In this document: in pieces, positions 37,201-49,659 of the stretch
How the letters are laid out: every line of letters begins with the position of its first letter
Numbering within the stretch: position 1 is the first letter of the stretch
DNA from: Blastomussa wellsi
Taxonomy: Eukaryota; Cnidaria; Anthozoa; Scleractinia; Plerogyridae
Length of the DNA stretch: 64,000 bases
NCBI GenBank assembly: GCA_947652115.1
Contig: OX393568.1
Span: 9,238,387 to 9,302,386 of the forward strand
Direction: 5' to 3'
Program-made: the position numbers and the translations under genes
Notes under the pieces: generated by a model
What the model saw: the letters and a program-made list of their open reading frames with translations, nothing else
Database searches by the model: none
What the model was told of the DNA's origin: nothing

Positions 37201-40200
37201 TCACCCAGCCCTGTTTGGTATTGGCGTGGCATGCCTTATGGTGTCACTGATGCTGTGTCTTTATTATGTGGTTGTGATTGCTTGGTGCTGTTATTACTTT
37301 TTCATCTCATTTACCAAAGTATTACCTTGGGAACATGACAAGCTTTGTCAAAAACTCCCCATGTATCTACAACTTAAGGCGGATCTTGCGGCCTGTAAAA
37401 GCAACAGCACTTGCTCAAACACAACACGTGCAAGCCTGGCATCCGATGTTGAAAATTTCCCTGACTGTTGTGTGAGAGACCCACCCCAGTATTACTTCTA
37501 CCATCACGCATTGCAGATCTCATCTGGTATTGAAGATCCAGGTATTGGAATGAATGGAAAACTTGCTGGATGCCTGGTGTTTGCATGGGTTATTACATAC
37601 CTTTGTGTGGTCAAAGGAATCAAATCAAGTGGAAAGGTACAATTGGTTAATTTTATATTTACATGTACAACCAAATTAAAATACAGGGCCTGGTTGTCTT
37701 TTTGTCTACAATTTGATACTTTACCAGAGAAAATGTTTTTGAACAAAATAAAAAGAAACCCGGATTAAAACTTAACTTTGGGTTAGCGCTAATCAGCGAG
37801 GCCGTAGCTAGAAATTTTTTATTGGGGGGGGGGGGGGGGGGCAATAAAGCAAGGTTGGAAGAAATGATTTTTCAGAAAATTTTGAAATTAATGCAGAGGT
37901 ATGAAATGCTAATCAAAAGTAACCGTTAATCCTACCAGTAAGTCTAGGATTTCTCCAATTGGATTTCCTTCAAAAAGTTTTCCTACTTCAAAGTTAATTA
38001 TGGCTTAGAATCAACAATATAAATACTTACTCAGGGAACTCAGTTAAAACAAAGCCAGGTTCGTTCACTTCTTTCATTTGGTAAATCACCTCAAGTTCCG
38101 GTATGTAATCCGTCCCATGATGAACAAGAAGCATCCCTAAGCCACTCAAGCATTCCTCGTTCATTGTAGACCGGTTCCACTACTTGAGATGCCTCAGAGC
38201 AGAAAAAGAGCATTTACAAGAAACACCACGGGGGTGGTAAGAAGAATGGTAAGGATCTTGTGAATGGCTGGAAATATCTGAGGGTTGCAAACAGCCAAGG
38301 CTGAATTTGCAGTTGCAGGCCACTCTTCAAAGGGAATATTTTCATAGTACTTTTTCCACTTGTGAATTTCTTCTGAGAAATATTAATAGCAGGATTCCTG
38401 CATAGTAAGGAATTTCCTGTAATACAGTTGAGAATTTAATTTGATCACGGATGTCAATGCCATTGACAGTCGGGCCGCGAGAATTAAACCTTGATGATGT
38501 TGTGAGAATCTGGAATCGACTTCTTGGACCACATGGTTAACAAATGAAAACTATTTATAGCCGGAACAATAGCTTCCTGCGTGGAAGTCTCAGGGCTCGT
38601 CAAGCGTTTCTCCCCCACGTGGAGGAGGAATGCGTGATGAGCCCTGAGACGTTTGAAGCAGGAGGATACCGGAACAACTTATGCAATTTTCTCTGAAATT
38701 GGTCAAAATTACTGCCTATTGCTATGTCCTCAACATAAAGGACAATGTGTTTCATGTCCAAACATCCTCTGGGAATAATTGAAACACTTTGGAAATCACG
38801 AGAACGAAATAAGTGAAGTAGAAAATCAACTAATACATCAACATCAAACAGAGTGTTCGCTCTAGAAATCTGCGTAATAGTGAGAATAACTCCTATGGAA
38901 TAACTTAACTAAATAACGTTTTCGTTGTTGTGCCTGTGATTTCTGAAGCGAACAGTGCCTCGCGTTTTTTCTACTGCCTCGCGTGTTTTGAATGCTTCGC
39001 ACGTCTGGCTCGCATGGCTCGCTGCCTCGCTGGCTCGCACATTGTGCATCCCCCCTGCATTAGCACGATGCCGCTGTACGTTGGCAGTACGTGGTTTTGT
39101 TATAGTGTTTCCAACAGCCTGAGCAATCACTTCAATTCGCACCCACAGGGTGTTCCAAAAGTCACCTGTTTTGTTGTCTTGAACGCATGCTCTTGAAATG
39201 TGAATATCTTTGTAAGCTTCGCTTAGGTTGCAGTCTTTTGCCTGCAGAGTCTTTGTAACACATGCAAAAAAGTTTAGAACAACTTGTGCTACTACAAGCG
39301 CAACGGAAAAACTTTATTTAAGAGACATTTAAAAGACAAAAGTGTGCACGCACTTCAATTTGTGCGTCTCCTCTACTACAGTCTGTGATCGGTTTAAAAA
39401 ATTTCAAACTAACAAAGTGATTTTAGCAAATTTCAGGTTTTCTGCTCAATACTTCAGAAAAAGAATTTTTTCCACAATATTTTGGGAGGGGGGGGGGGGG
39501 CAACTGCCCCCCTTGCCCCTCCGCTAGCTATGGCCTTGATCAACCTTCAAACAACTGGGCCCTGTACTGTATTACTTTAGTTATTTCTATCTAGCTAATT
39601 CTGTGTACAATATTACACTTGTGTTAACAGCAATGCTTTGTGAAATTACACTTTTGTGCATAGGAGAAACATGGTTATGGAATGCCAATTGTGCAACCCC
39701 CTTTTTTCTGATTTACCTTACAGGTTGTCTATTTCACAGCCACCTTTCCTTATGTCATCCTGATCATCTTGTTCTTCCGAGGGGTTACCCTAGAAGGAGC
39801 AGGAAAAGGAGTCAAAACCTTTTTCAGTCCAGATGTAAGTAACACATACATTATTTACAATAAAGGAGGGGGCATTAGGGTTCATGGTACTGCAGTATTG
39901 AGCTTTTTTCTTCGAGTGAAATTTTGGTAATTTTCATCTTAAAGTGCATTATCATTGTGCCCTTCGGTATGCGTTTTTTTTTTGTCCTTTTGGCTGTCAA
40001 TATTTGATAAAATGGGTGGATCTAGGGGGAGGGTGCAGGGGGTGTGCATTTCCATCTGGAGATGACCTGTGACTGTCTACTATAACTAGTATTCTGCTTA
40101 CATTACCCATCAATTATATAATTCCTTAGTGGTTCTATGGATCTATCCCTGTAAAGTATGATCCTTATAGTACTGTTCCTGTGTGCTCTCTTGTATATGC

Positions 40201-43200
40201 ACTAGGCAAACAAAACACAGTTAGTGGAAAAGGCCAATAACGGTTAATATTTTTAAATCTTTAAACTTTTAATGCATGACATGGTGGTGAATGTATTACA
40301 CAATTTTCTGATGGTTTCCAGCCTGGCTTGTTGATCATGGTACAAATGTCCCCAGTTTTTTCGTGTACTATGCTTTCTGCATCAAAAATAGAACTGTACA
40401 ACAAATATTATCAGAAGTACAATTATTAAGGTAAAAGGGTACTCCCTTATATAGGCCATACAGGAAATGCCACTGGATAGGGTATGGTTTTTGATGCCTC
40501 AGTCGTGAACAGGGTAATTTCAAGCGAGTCTATCCTAAACAGGGTATCGTTTCGAGACTTTTGTTGAGTTTTTAGCAATCCTAGGCTCTTTTTCCACCTC
40601 TCTCTTGAACCCGATCACACAAACATTGATCAATATTATAGTGGAGCTCTGGTGGCCTGACGGGCCACAGGAGAACCAAGCACGCATACAAATTACAAAC
40701 AGGAGAACCATGCCTTTCATTTTTCATGGTCAAAATGGCAAGCAGCATGACTCGTGGGCGTGTCAAAAGTATGTACGTACGTACGTGTGTGCGTAAGTAT
40801 GAACAACGTCGCCCCAAATATCAATATGGCGGCCATAGTCCAGAGAGTTTGACCTGGTTAACATTTTTAAAGGTTACCACAAGCTTACATCTTTGCCCTG
40901 TTATGGTCAATTGACAGCTGTCAAAAGAGGGTATCTGCCCTCAACCATTTGATCATTTTAGGCATATATTTTTTATATGTCAACTCACTGGACACTACAA
41001 GGTGCCAACTTGATGATTTTATCTCAGTTGTGTGGGAAAAATTTATTTACAAAAATACATCACAGTCATGTGTGATAAAGAGAAAGAATTTATAAACAAA
41101 TGGAAATATTTTTTGTTGATGTAGCCAGGTTTAATGATTCTATTTGTCAATTTCATTAAGAACATTGTAGGCTATAGTATTGTAATTGTTCTAGAATATA
41201 AACGTAATTGTATTTGTTTTTGTAACTGTATCCATAAATAGTTGTAGAGTTGTAATTGTGGGTAGTATTACAGCCAAACATATTGTTTGTAGTATGAATA
41301 AAGAAAGAAAAAAAAAAAACAATCAGCAAAAATACGGAGCTCCACTTTTAGCCTTGGCTAAAGCTATATCTTATTTTTAGCCGTTGGTCACTCAACACAG
41401 GATCATTTCAAGGACTAGATATGGATAGATCCAGATAGCACTATAGCACAAAAAAAAAAACGTTTTCCTTTGTCCGAAACAGGAAAGGTGTTTGGCATTA
41501 TTTTTGCCCTAAACAGGATCAGGGTTTCAAACCTTCAGCTGCTCCCATATACCCACACATGGGTCAAGTACCCCTCCCCCTGTTCCTGGGCAGTAAGGGG
41601 CCTGTTTGTTGTGTGCCAAGCTGACTAACCATGCCATATAATCCAGACAAAGTTTGCTCAAAGTTTGTTTGGGTCAAAAAAATAAAATAAAAAAGTTTCA
41701 GAGACCAATATGAATGAACCACCTTTAGAGGTGTATTCTTCAGATTGTAAGTCTGAGATTGGTTTGCCCTTAAATGGAATGGAAAATCCAATTGTTGATT
41801 GTAAAATCTCGATTTAGATTGGTTATAAGGATTGGTTATCTCAGTTTACAGTTGCTACTCAAACAGAGACTGATGTTGTAGCAGTTTTCACTTCAGTGTC
41901 AAAAGTAATTGTGTGTTTGCTTTGATTTTGCATTACTTCACTCAGTGATCAGTTTAAAAATCTCGCACCACTCTCGCACTCATGAGTAAAACCAAGACCA
42001 ATCATGTCTCGCGCATACACGTTTTCCCGCACTTTGTGTCAGCTATGTGTAATTACATCAAGTTTTGATTGGATCACTGGATTATCTCTGTCTTTTACAA
42101 AGAAAGAAATTACTTTGGTTTTGGTTTTACAACACTCGATTGAAACTCGCTCTAGTAGGTTAACGTATACTTGTACATGTCTTTGTGACTAAACATTAAT
42201 GTGCTGTCATAAATTAATTCATTGTAGTGGTCACTGCTAGCCAATGCCAATATTTGGAAAGATGCTGCTACACAGATGTTTTTCACCCTCAGCCTGGGTT
42301 TTGGTGCACTGATTGCATTTGCAAGTTACATGCCTCTTCACAATCAAGTAATGCGTGATGCTTATACAGTGGTATTCATCAATTGCGGCACATCATTGTT
42401 TGCTGGTATTGTGGTGTTTTCCATTCTGGGATACAGAGAGCATATCACAGGCATCAAAGCCACCGAGGTATGCAATTCTCTCTAACAGGGAAAAAATATT
42501 GCCTTTAATTATCTACAGATGCATGTGTGGCATCATTGCTCATAGCTTACAACTCAGTAAAAGAAACATAAACCATGCACCCAAGAGAAGTGGAACATTC
42601 AACATGATCTTTATCACCTTTTACTATCAGTACCATTGATCTTAGCATAACAAATGTGAAAAAAGAGTATTCTATACTCACTGACTTATCCTGCCACTGC
42701 CAGTAATAGTTAAAGTTCACCAACAGTAGTTCTTGGAACAACCTGCAAATATATAAAATATAGTTACTAACGAATATTAAAACATCATGTTTCTTTAACT
42801 TATAAATAATTTATTAATAACATTATTATCGAGATTAGTTGATAAGGTGCAAGAGTGTCCATTAAATTAACTGGGGGACAGGGTTGTTAATAGCAATATC
42901 AAAGAGACATCATTAATAGTGTCATGTACAAGGCTTCCTTGTTATGTATTGATTTACTGAGTTTGTTCCACTGGCTGGGGTAACTCTCTAATGTAGATTG
43001 CATGATTAACAGGTTGGATCAGGTCCAGGCCTTGCATTTATGACATTTTCTGATGCCATTCTTCTGATGGACGTGTCGCCACTGTGGGCCATTCTGTTCT
43101 TCTTCATGTTGATTCTTCTCGGAATTGACAGTGAGTTTGGCACCCTGGAAGCAGCCATCGGTCCAATAATGGAATTGAAGATTTTTCCCAATATGAGGAA

Positions 43201-46109
43201 GGAATTGTTGACACTGCTTGTTGCAGTGATTTTGTTCCTGTTTGGTTTGGCCATGGTTTCTGCTCCTGGTTTCTACATCTTCCAAATGTTTGATGATTAT
43301 TCAGTTACAATCCCTTTGCTGGTGATAGCCTTATTCCAGTGCATTGGAGTGGCATGGGTTTATGGAAATGACAGGTACTGTGTAACAAAAACTCTTCGGT
43401 CTGTTCAGTGAGAAGTATAACAATATAATTTGGTTTTATCAACTGGGTTGATAATGAGCGAATCGCTCCGATGAAGGGCTAATGCTCGAAACGTCAGCTC
43501 TTGAATCTCTCTACTGTGGCCAATTCACATTATCAACCCAGTTGATAAAACCAAATTATATTGTTTCTTCAGTTAGCTTTGCTTCAGCAAACTATCTCAT
43601 TTCAGGGACGGATCTAGGGGGAGGGTGCAGGGGGTGCCTCCCACCCAAGATGACCTGCGGCTTTCTAATATAATGAGCACTCTCCTTACGTCACCTATCA
43701 GTTACGTCATTCCTTAGTGGTGCACCTCCTCCTAAGAAAACTCCTGGATCCCCCCTGCATTTGTATTGCTGACTGACCACAGGAGTCCAGGTTCTGCTCC
43801 AGTTCCTCTTGGTTGGGAGCCTCTCCACTATAGAACACACATATCTTAAAATTTGTTAACAAGCGTATTACAAATAGAGTTCCCAGAACCATGAAATTCA
43901 CAATTCAAAGGAACAACTTACTTTTATAACAAATTCATTGAAGTGTCACTTTATTCCTATGTTTTACTTGACTTGATGTTTATTTATTTATTTAGTAATC
44001 AGAACCATGGCCATGGCTTCGAAATGTTATGATCATAGCTTTTTGCAATTTTATTTCTTTGTGTTCTCTGTAGTTTTAGTTTCAAATGAAGACATATCAA
44101 ACACTCGAGAGAGCGTAATTCATCACTTTTTCAAACACCTTGAAGTCGGTCTAAAACACTTTGCCTTCCATCATATTTTGAACTCTCCCCCAGTGTTTGG
44201 AAATGCAATGAAACATGGTCTCATGAGAGACAGTGTTTCATCACATTTCCAAACACCAAGAAGGGAGTTGACAATACGATGCGCAGTGAATTATTTTTGA
44301 CGAACTTCAAGGTGTTTGGAACTTATGTCTCGAGTGTTTGATATATCTTCTCAACCAAAACTAAAACTACGGAGGAAACAAAGAAATAAAATCGTAAAAA
44401 TGTATGCTAATTAAGATCACATTTCCAAACCACGGTTACGGTTCTGATTTCCTTTGTTGTAAAGTGATTAATTATTAATGAGTTTGAGAAATATATTTAC
44501 TTCTCAAACTCATTTTATAATGCTCCAAGTTAAAGAAAATGATATACGTGAAGGAAATTTGGATACTGGGTCTTAATTTGATTTTGACAATTGTATTCCT
44601 CTGTTTACTCCTTAATTTTTTTTTATCGAGAAGATATATCAAACACTCAAGACAGTGTTTCATTTCCTATCCAAACACCTCGAATTTTGTCAAAACTACT
44701 CTGCTGCATGTCGTAATTTTCTACTCTCTTCTCAGTGTTTGGATATCTTGATCAAACTTAATATGTTACTTGAAATTCTAATCAAGAAATGACTTATAAA
44801 TTATTTAAAGAAGCTCACCTAATTTGTAGTGCAGGCTTTTCAGTGAGTGAGTACTAGGGGTTAAAAAAATTAAAGGAGCTATGTCACGGAAACTCATCTT
44901 GAAAACACTGGCAAGTTTTTTCAAGTTTGTCGTTTGTAATCGGTCTATATCGTTGTCATTCGAGACAATCCTTATATAATTTCAGCATTTTATTATCCCG
45001 TGGTGTTTTTCGGCATTAGAAAACTCTTACTTTTAGATTTCCTTCAAGGAGGGGCTCTTGATGTAAGATTCAGCACTTGTACTTAATGCTAGTCCTCGCA
45101 AAATACTGAGGACAAACATAACAGTACAGCTTTTCAGTATTGACCAATTTACTACTAATGTCAACAGGTTTGCAGATGACATTGAATTCATGACAGGAAA
45201 GCGCCCATGGGTTGGCTGGATGATCTGCTGGAAATACATCTCTCCTTTGGCTCTGTTTATTGTTCTGGTTGCTCTTATTGCTCAGCAGAGTCAGAGTCCT
45301 CCAACCTATTCCAGATTTGTTGGATGCGTACAGGTATGATAAGTAGTTAACAGTAACAGAGCTGCAAACCTCAAAAAGTCACAAATTATTTATTGAGCCA
45401 ACCATAATTAATATTTTTATTTGGCCAGCCCTGCAAGGCCACATGGACTGAAACAATTATCATCTCTGGATGCTGCCTTAGTTTGACCTGCTTGAACGAA
45501 TAAATTATGTATTTATACATGAATGTAACAGGGTTGGAGACTGGCAAACACTATGTAACATAACTTATTGTCTAAACCTCAAAGAGAGTAATGAAGAAAT
45601 AAATCAACATAAAATTGGCATCAACAAGAACTCGGAATATTTTATGCCAATTCTATGTTGATTTATTGTCTAAAGCTGAAGTAAATAAGTCATCTTCACG
45701 AAGGACATTAAGATCAACTGACCTCTTCCAAACAGTGATTCCTAAAGGAAATTGTGGTATCCCTTAGATAGTATCCTTTATTCATATGGTGCTGAATAAA
45801 TAAAGTCATTTGCTTAATGCATCTTCCTATCAGGATCCTTTCAGTGGCGGAGGTGCTGAGAAATGGACAGAAAGTACTGAATACCCAGGCTGGGCAGTAT
45901 TTGTCGTTGTTGCGATTGTTCTTGCCTCCACCCTGCCAATTCTGATCTGGATGATAAAGGATTGGCCTAAGAACTGGCGCACAAGCTTCCACAAAATGTT
46001 CTGCACTGGAACCAACAATTACCTGCCAGACCCAAAGAAGGAAGAGGTCCCAGAATCTCAAATTAAGGGTACAAGAAACTATGGTGTAGATGGAGGCAAT
46101 GTAATGTAA
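34250..46109 (+). CDS. SLC6-family Na+/Cl--dependent neurotransmitter/amino-acid transporter, complete
   Basis: Seven coding exons (34250-34505, 37083-37636, 39724-39834, 42228-42467, 43013-43374, 45168-45333, 45834-46109) join in frame to 654 aa with GT-AG introns. TM1 (residues 59-80) has [14 protein letters not shown] and then NGGGAF, the sodium/substrate site signature of SLC6. TM3 carries LYYVVVIAW; extracellular loop 2 has two cysteines (C190, C196) and N-glycosylation sites N193 and N198. Next come [19 protein letters not shown] (TM5), the unwound TM6 ([17 protein letters not shown]), and TM8 ([18 protein letters not shown]). It should import a small amino-acid-like solute across the plasma membrane. 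The overall order fits glycine/GABA-type carriers, but substrate cannot be told. I chose ATG 34250 because an acceptor ends at 34247 and the N-terminus is then hydrophilic; an in-frame ATG at 34181 is the alternative. Confidence 0.93.
36013..36202. mobile_element. Foldback element with ~80-bp arms in SLC6 intron 1
   Basis: Left ATAGACCCTACACATAAATGGCTGCCAG...ACTAACCTCGTTTA is mirrored by the right arm ending TAGGGTCTATATG. Loop about 30 bp. Remaining intron 1 sequence (34506-36012, 36203-37082) shows no gene; a GCTCTGATTGGTCAAAA motif at 35269 and a matching CACGATTGGCCC at 35635 may bound another old element. Confidence 0.75.
37797..39537 (-). pseudogene. Dead hAT-type transposon in SLC6 intron 2
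   Basis: Ends GAGGCCGTAGCTAG and CTAGCTATGGCCT are inverted repeats next to poly-G runs (37826-37842 and 39487-39500). On the minus strand, 38030-38450 gives in broken frames [46 protein letters not shown] and [20 protein letters not shown]. These are the C-terminal hAT dimerisation region (..SF.ALR.LK..R..M...RL..L..L..H) of ZMYM1-like transposases. Stops and frameshifts show it is inactive. A hairpin MITE (about 38570-38660, GTCTCAGGGCTCGTCA / TGATGAGCCCTGAGAC) has inserted within it. Confidence 0.75.
40013..40162 (+). mobile_element. MITE family D, copy 3
   Basis: GGTGGATCTAGGGGGAGGGT at the left, GATGACCTGTGACTGTCTAC and ACTAGTATTCTGCTTACAT inside, TGGATCTATCCCTG at the right. In SLC6 intron 3. 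Confidence 0.75.
40640..41365 (-). mobile_element. Element F, copy 2 (in SLC6 intron 3)
   Basis: Reverse complement of the 62911-63567 copy: shared AGGAGAACCAAGCACGCATA, CTTTCATTTTTCATGGTCAAAATGG, AATATCAATATGGC, GGTCAATTGACAGCTGTC and the end CAGCAAAAATACGGAGCTCC. A (GTAC)n run at 40773-40786 and an unrelated AT-rich stretch (about 40970-41310) interrupt it. Confidence 0.65.
43424..43563. mobile_element. Palindromic Penelope-like terminal repeat, copy 3 (left arm deleted)
   Basis: TTTGGTTTTATCAACTGGGTT...AACCCAGTTGATAAAACCAAA ends with a shortened left arm. The right arm reads CCGATGAAGGGCTAATGCTCGAAACGTC, the hammerhead-like core. It begins about 50 bp past SLC6 exon 5. Confidence 0.75.
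43603..43759 (+). mobile_element. MITE family D, copy 4
   Basis: CAGGGACGGATCTAGGGGGA to CTCCTGGATCCCCCCTG; the best-preserved ends of the family, CAGGG...CCCTG. In SLC6 intron 5. Confidence 0.8.
43997..44490. mobile_element. Foldback family B, copy 2 (TTTCCAAAC version)
   Basis: A two-sided palindrome: AATCAGAACC at the left and GGTTCTGATTT at the right, with ATATCAAACACTCGAGAG near both flanks. The word TTCCAAAC recurs at about 44196 (reversed), 44246, 44310 (reversed) and 44422. In SLC6 intron 5. Confidence 0.75.
44503..44775 (-). mobile_element. Foldback family B, copy 3 (TATCCAAAC version)
   Basis: Begins CTCAAACTCATTTTATAATG, so it lies tail to tail with copy 2. ATCCAAA occurs three times (about 44570 reversed, 44670, 44738 reversed). 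Confidence 0.7.
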
Positions 46110-47751
46110 TTTAAGGCTGTTGTATTTAACAAAGCTAGTGTTGTTTGACTTAAGTTATTCATTTTGTGTGATTTTTGCAATGTGACTGACTATATTTTTT
46201 TTAGATATATATACCAGTTAGACAACAGACAAAGCTAACAGAGCAAGCTTTTCTGGCTTTGCAAATGATTTACAACAACAATGCAAGAACTGTTGTACAA
46301 ATTTCACATTTTATACGTAGGGTGAAAGTCAACTTGGTGAGCCGTCAATTTCATTCTTCGTTTCTCAATTTTTGCATCTGTAAAAATTTGCTCCATGTGT
46401 GCATAATGCATTTCGCTTTTAGCAATGACACAGTTCACACATGTTTAAAGCATTTTTTAACTATAAGTTACCAAATATATAACAGGCTAGGTTTAAAGAG
46501 TTAAAGGCACGACAGCCAGATGGTTTGAAAATAATAAGAAAGCAATATTAATTTGGTTATTGGGTTTGGCTCTCAATCTAGACATAAAGACTTTGTTTTT
46601 TTTGGTAGTGAGTCCTCTATTCGACAAGGTAATAATCCACTAAATAATTTGCTATCCAAGCAAACTACATTACCCACTGAATAGTGATTTATCCACTTGA
46701 TAGCATCATTTATCCTTTGAGCAACTGGGGCCAGGATGGCCTGAAAAAATCTTGAGGTCAACACTGATGAACTGTCAGACTCCTCCCAGGAATTGCAACA
46801 ATCTTTAATTAATGCAATAACACATAGTTGTGTAATGTTGTCCCTATTTCGGATATTGAGAACTTGAAAGAGAAAAAAGGAAGCATTGGCTTCCTGCATT
46901 TTGTGTCAGAGACAAATTCTCAGATGACCTCACTTCAATCCAAACTGTTTTGTTTTACTTCTCACACGAACTGCCATTATTTTAACAGGCCTACCAAGAC
47001 CACATTTAGAATGTACAGACAAAATACTTCTTGTGGTTGTTTCTATATTTACTATATCAGCTGCTGACAGCGGGAATCAGTACATGTGGGAATATAACAA
47101 AAGACCTTTGATTTAATAATCTACTACTTTTATATGCACACATCTACTATAAAGAATATTCTATAGCAAATAATCACATATATTATAAACCAAATGAAGT
47201 GGGTAAGCAGGAAAATTATATTACACAGAGACACCTGATTGTTCTCTGTTTTATGCCAGTCCTGTGAACCAATTTGTTTATGTACTATTTTGATACTGCT
47301 ACTGAAGCCAGTGGTTCTCACACAAAAATGCTGTTAAGCATGAGATCCAAGGAAGTTTCACTAAATTATCCTCATAACCCCACATGTTGTTCTCATTGGA
47401 ATAGTCCATTTTTTTTTATCTTCCCCCACCCGCACCCTATGGAGGCAACCTTGAGCTGATCGCAAAGCCTGTCATTATAGTTTTGCAAAAATGTCACAAA
47501 AGTTTGTTACCATCGGCAGGAGATGCAAACCTCAAAGGTAATGACCGGGAGTTGGGGTCATGCCTTCCATTGGAGGGGTGACTAGGTGGTATGGATTGAA
47601 AATGGAATTCCTTTTCAAAAGTTTATATTTTTTTGGTAGGTTCATGGTAGCTACTATGTTCAATTGTATTGTTATTGTATGGGTTGTAAAAAACGCATTA
47701 GGAATAGCCCAATTTCAACATTTTAAAATTTAGCCTAAAACAATATACATT
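46110..47751. other. 3' flank of SLC6 and intergenic DNA
   Basis: No AATAAA is evident within 400 bp of the SLC6 stop, so its polyadenylation site is unclear. No other gene or repeat with clear ends recognised. Confidence 0.45.
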
Positions 47752-48139
47752 ATGCACCAGTCATTTGAAACCCCCACACACCCCATAGGGGGATACCCAG
47801 GGCAAACTGGGGTTCTTACCTCGTTTTCACTCGATTTTGGTTCCCCGGTAGTCAGTGAATGCACCTTTTTTTACATCTTCACAAAACAATGCAGGACCAA
47901 TGCAGGGGTTTGGCAGGGGATTTTGCTCGTGGTTCTAGACCAAGAAGGCATGTTTGCCCAAACAGTGGTCTGCTTTGGGTGCAGTATTAATAAAAGTGAT
48001 TTTTATACTATTTTCATGTTATGAATTGTGCTTGATGTTTAGAGGGCGGGGGAGTTCACTCAAAATTTTTTCTCCGCAAGGCGGGGCTTTCACTGCATTT
48101 CACTGACAGTAGTGGTGGGGGTTTCAAATGACTGGTTCA
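47752..48139 (+). mobile_element. MITE family C, copy 2
   Basis: TGCACCAGTCATTTGAAACC to GGTTTCAAATGACTGGTTCA; reverse-oriented partner of 20598-21075, about 90 bp shorter. Confidence 0.8.
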
Positions 48140-48559
48140 TTACTGCAATGCTCTGGGCTATATAAAACCCCACAAACTCTATAGTTTATTATTCTGGGGT
48201 CTGTTTTCTAGGCTGAATTTTAAAAGATCGAAGTTGGTCTATTAGCCACATCACTGCAGGCCTGGTCTGTCACGATCATTTCTTTTGTATTTGAAGCAAG
48301 TTAACGTACACAAGTTGTAATAATCCCGCATGTGTTAAGAAGGGAATAAAATAAACTTAAGGCTGCTGTAAAGTGCATTTTTTTCTTCTTGTCACCTGAA
48401 TACTGCACTTTCAGACATGAGATTACATACTAGCAAGTGTTGTAGACTGTCAACTTACCCCTGCCATAGGTTGCAGCCGATGAAGAGCTACTGGTGTTGA
48501 TGACAAGACGAAGGTAAGACAAAGGTAAGACGAAGGAAAGACGAAGGCGGGGCAACCGG

Positions 48560-48634
48560 GCAACCTCGTTCCCAGGGTCTTTCTCTCACCTCCTCCAGGG
48601 GACGGGAAGGAGAGGACTCTGGGAACGAGGTTGT
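48560..48634. mobile_element. 75-bp hairpin MITE (AACCTCGTTCCCAG)
   Basis: CAACCTCGTTCCCAGGGTCT and AGGACTCTGGGAACGAGGTTG pair over about 24 bp around a short loop. A worn relative is at about 15976-16006. Confidence 0.85.
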
Positions 48635-48782
48635 CAAAATCAAAGCCGGACGGACTAAGCATCTTCGGAGACTGAAGATCGTCCGAGTGTAACACTTAGG
48701 GAGTTTCCGACTTATTTTATCCAATCAAAAACTATCGCGAGAGCTCGTGTACACACACTGAAACCCTTGAGCAAACACGTTA

Positions 48783-49659
48783 GGGGCCGACCATTTAACT
48801 TTTGAAGGGAGGGGGGGGGGATGGGTGATCTTGAAAAAAATTTCCTGCAAGCCCTCGTCAGAAGAAAAAATTGCGTTCCGCGCAAATGGAGGAAAAAATT
48901 CTGGCTCCAAGAAAGAACAAAAATGTTACAAAGGGAAAAAAATGATCCTGCAGAGCAGTGGGAAGGAAAAAAATATCTTGCCTACCAGGTCAGCCCTTAT
49001 GTTGCTTTGGGCTGAAAGAGGTGTTGCTCAGGAATTTTCTCTACTTTTTTCGCACCTACCGGGGTTCAAAAGGCATAAGTACTTTTTCGCGCGAAGGCTT
49101 CGGGTATCCGAACCACTCGCTTCCTGTACCTTCTACACTCCTACTCCGGTCCCAGTGCCACGTTCCAGCCACCGTGTCCACTTTTCATCCCTTCCTGCAC
49201 TTGTCCCCCACGAAGGAAAAGAAATTAACGTCAGTTGGGATTTTTCCAAGATTATCTACGAGGATTTCTGTTTCTTTCATATTGCAGTGCCCTCTCCCTC
49301 CAAAAGAAGGTTTCCTATCATTTTTTTTTCGGAAAAACTTCATATCAGAGGGTAAACCCGTAGCAATAAATGCAGGATGTTTGCAAGGCATGGGAAAGGG
49401 TTTGACGAAAGAGTTATGTAGTGTTGAGAGTCATGGGCTAAAGTCGCACCTAACTCTTTATCTGACGGGGGGTGGGGGGTGCAAGGCTGTAGCCGATCTA
49501 AGAATCTTTTACAGTCTATTTCAGTACAGTGTAGACCTGGCTTTTGAAATCATCATTCGCCGAACTTTTAATAAAGACTTTATATAATATTATATAAACA
49601 AGTTAAATTTGACCACATTTGAGCAGGAACGCATAACACGCCAATGTTAGGATCGCCTT
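48783..49659. other. Intergenic, possible one-ended relative of element H
   Basis: GGGCCGACCATTTAACTTTTGAAGGG plus a G run at 48783-48822 resembles the end of element H, but no matching right end was found. Overlapping frames of 176 and 209 codons (48825-49587) are low in conserved features and are not credible genes. Confidence 0.4.

Noticed and set aside
38909..39142. Frames with Ala/Arg-rich content in both strands inside the hAT region
   Set aside because: They overlap on opposite strands over a GC-rich CTCGC repeat and show no transposase motif.
48825..49587. Overlapping 176- and 209-codon plus-strand frames
   Set aside because: Two long frames in the same place, composition typical of noncoding repeat DNA, no recognised motif.
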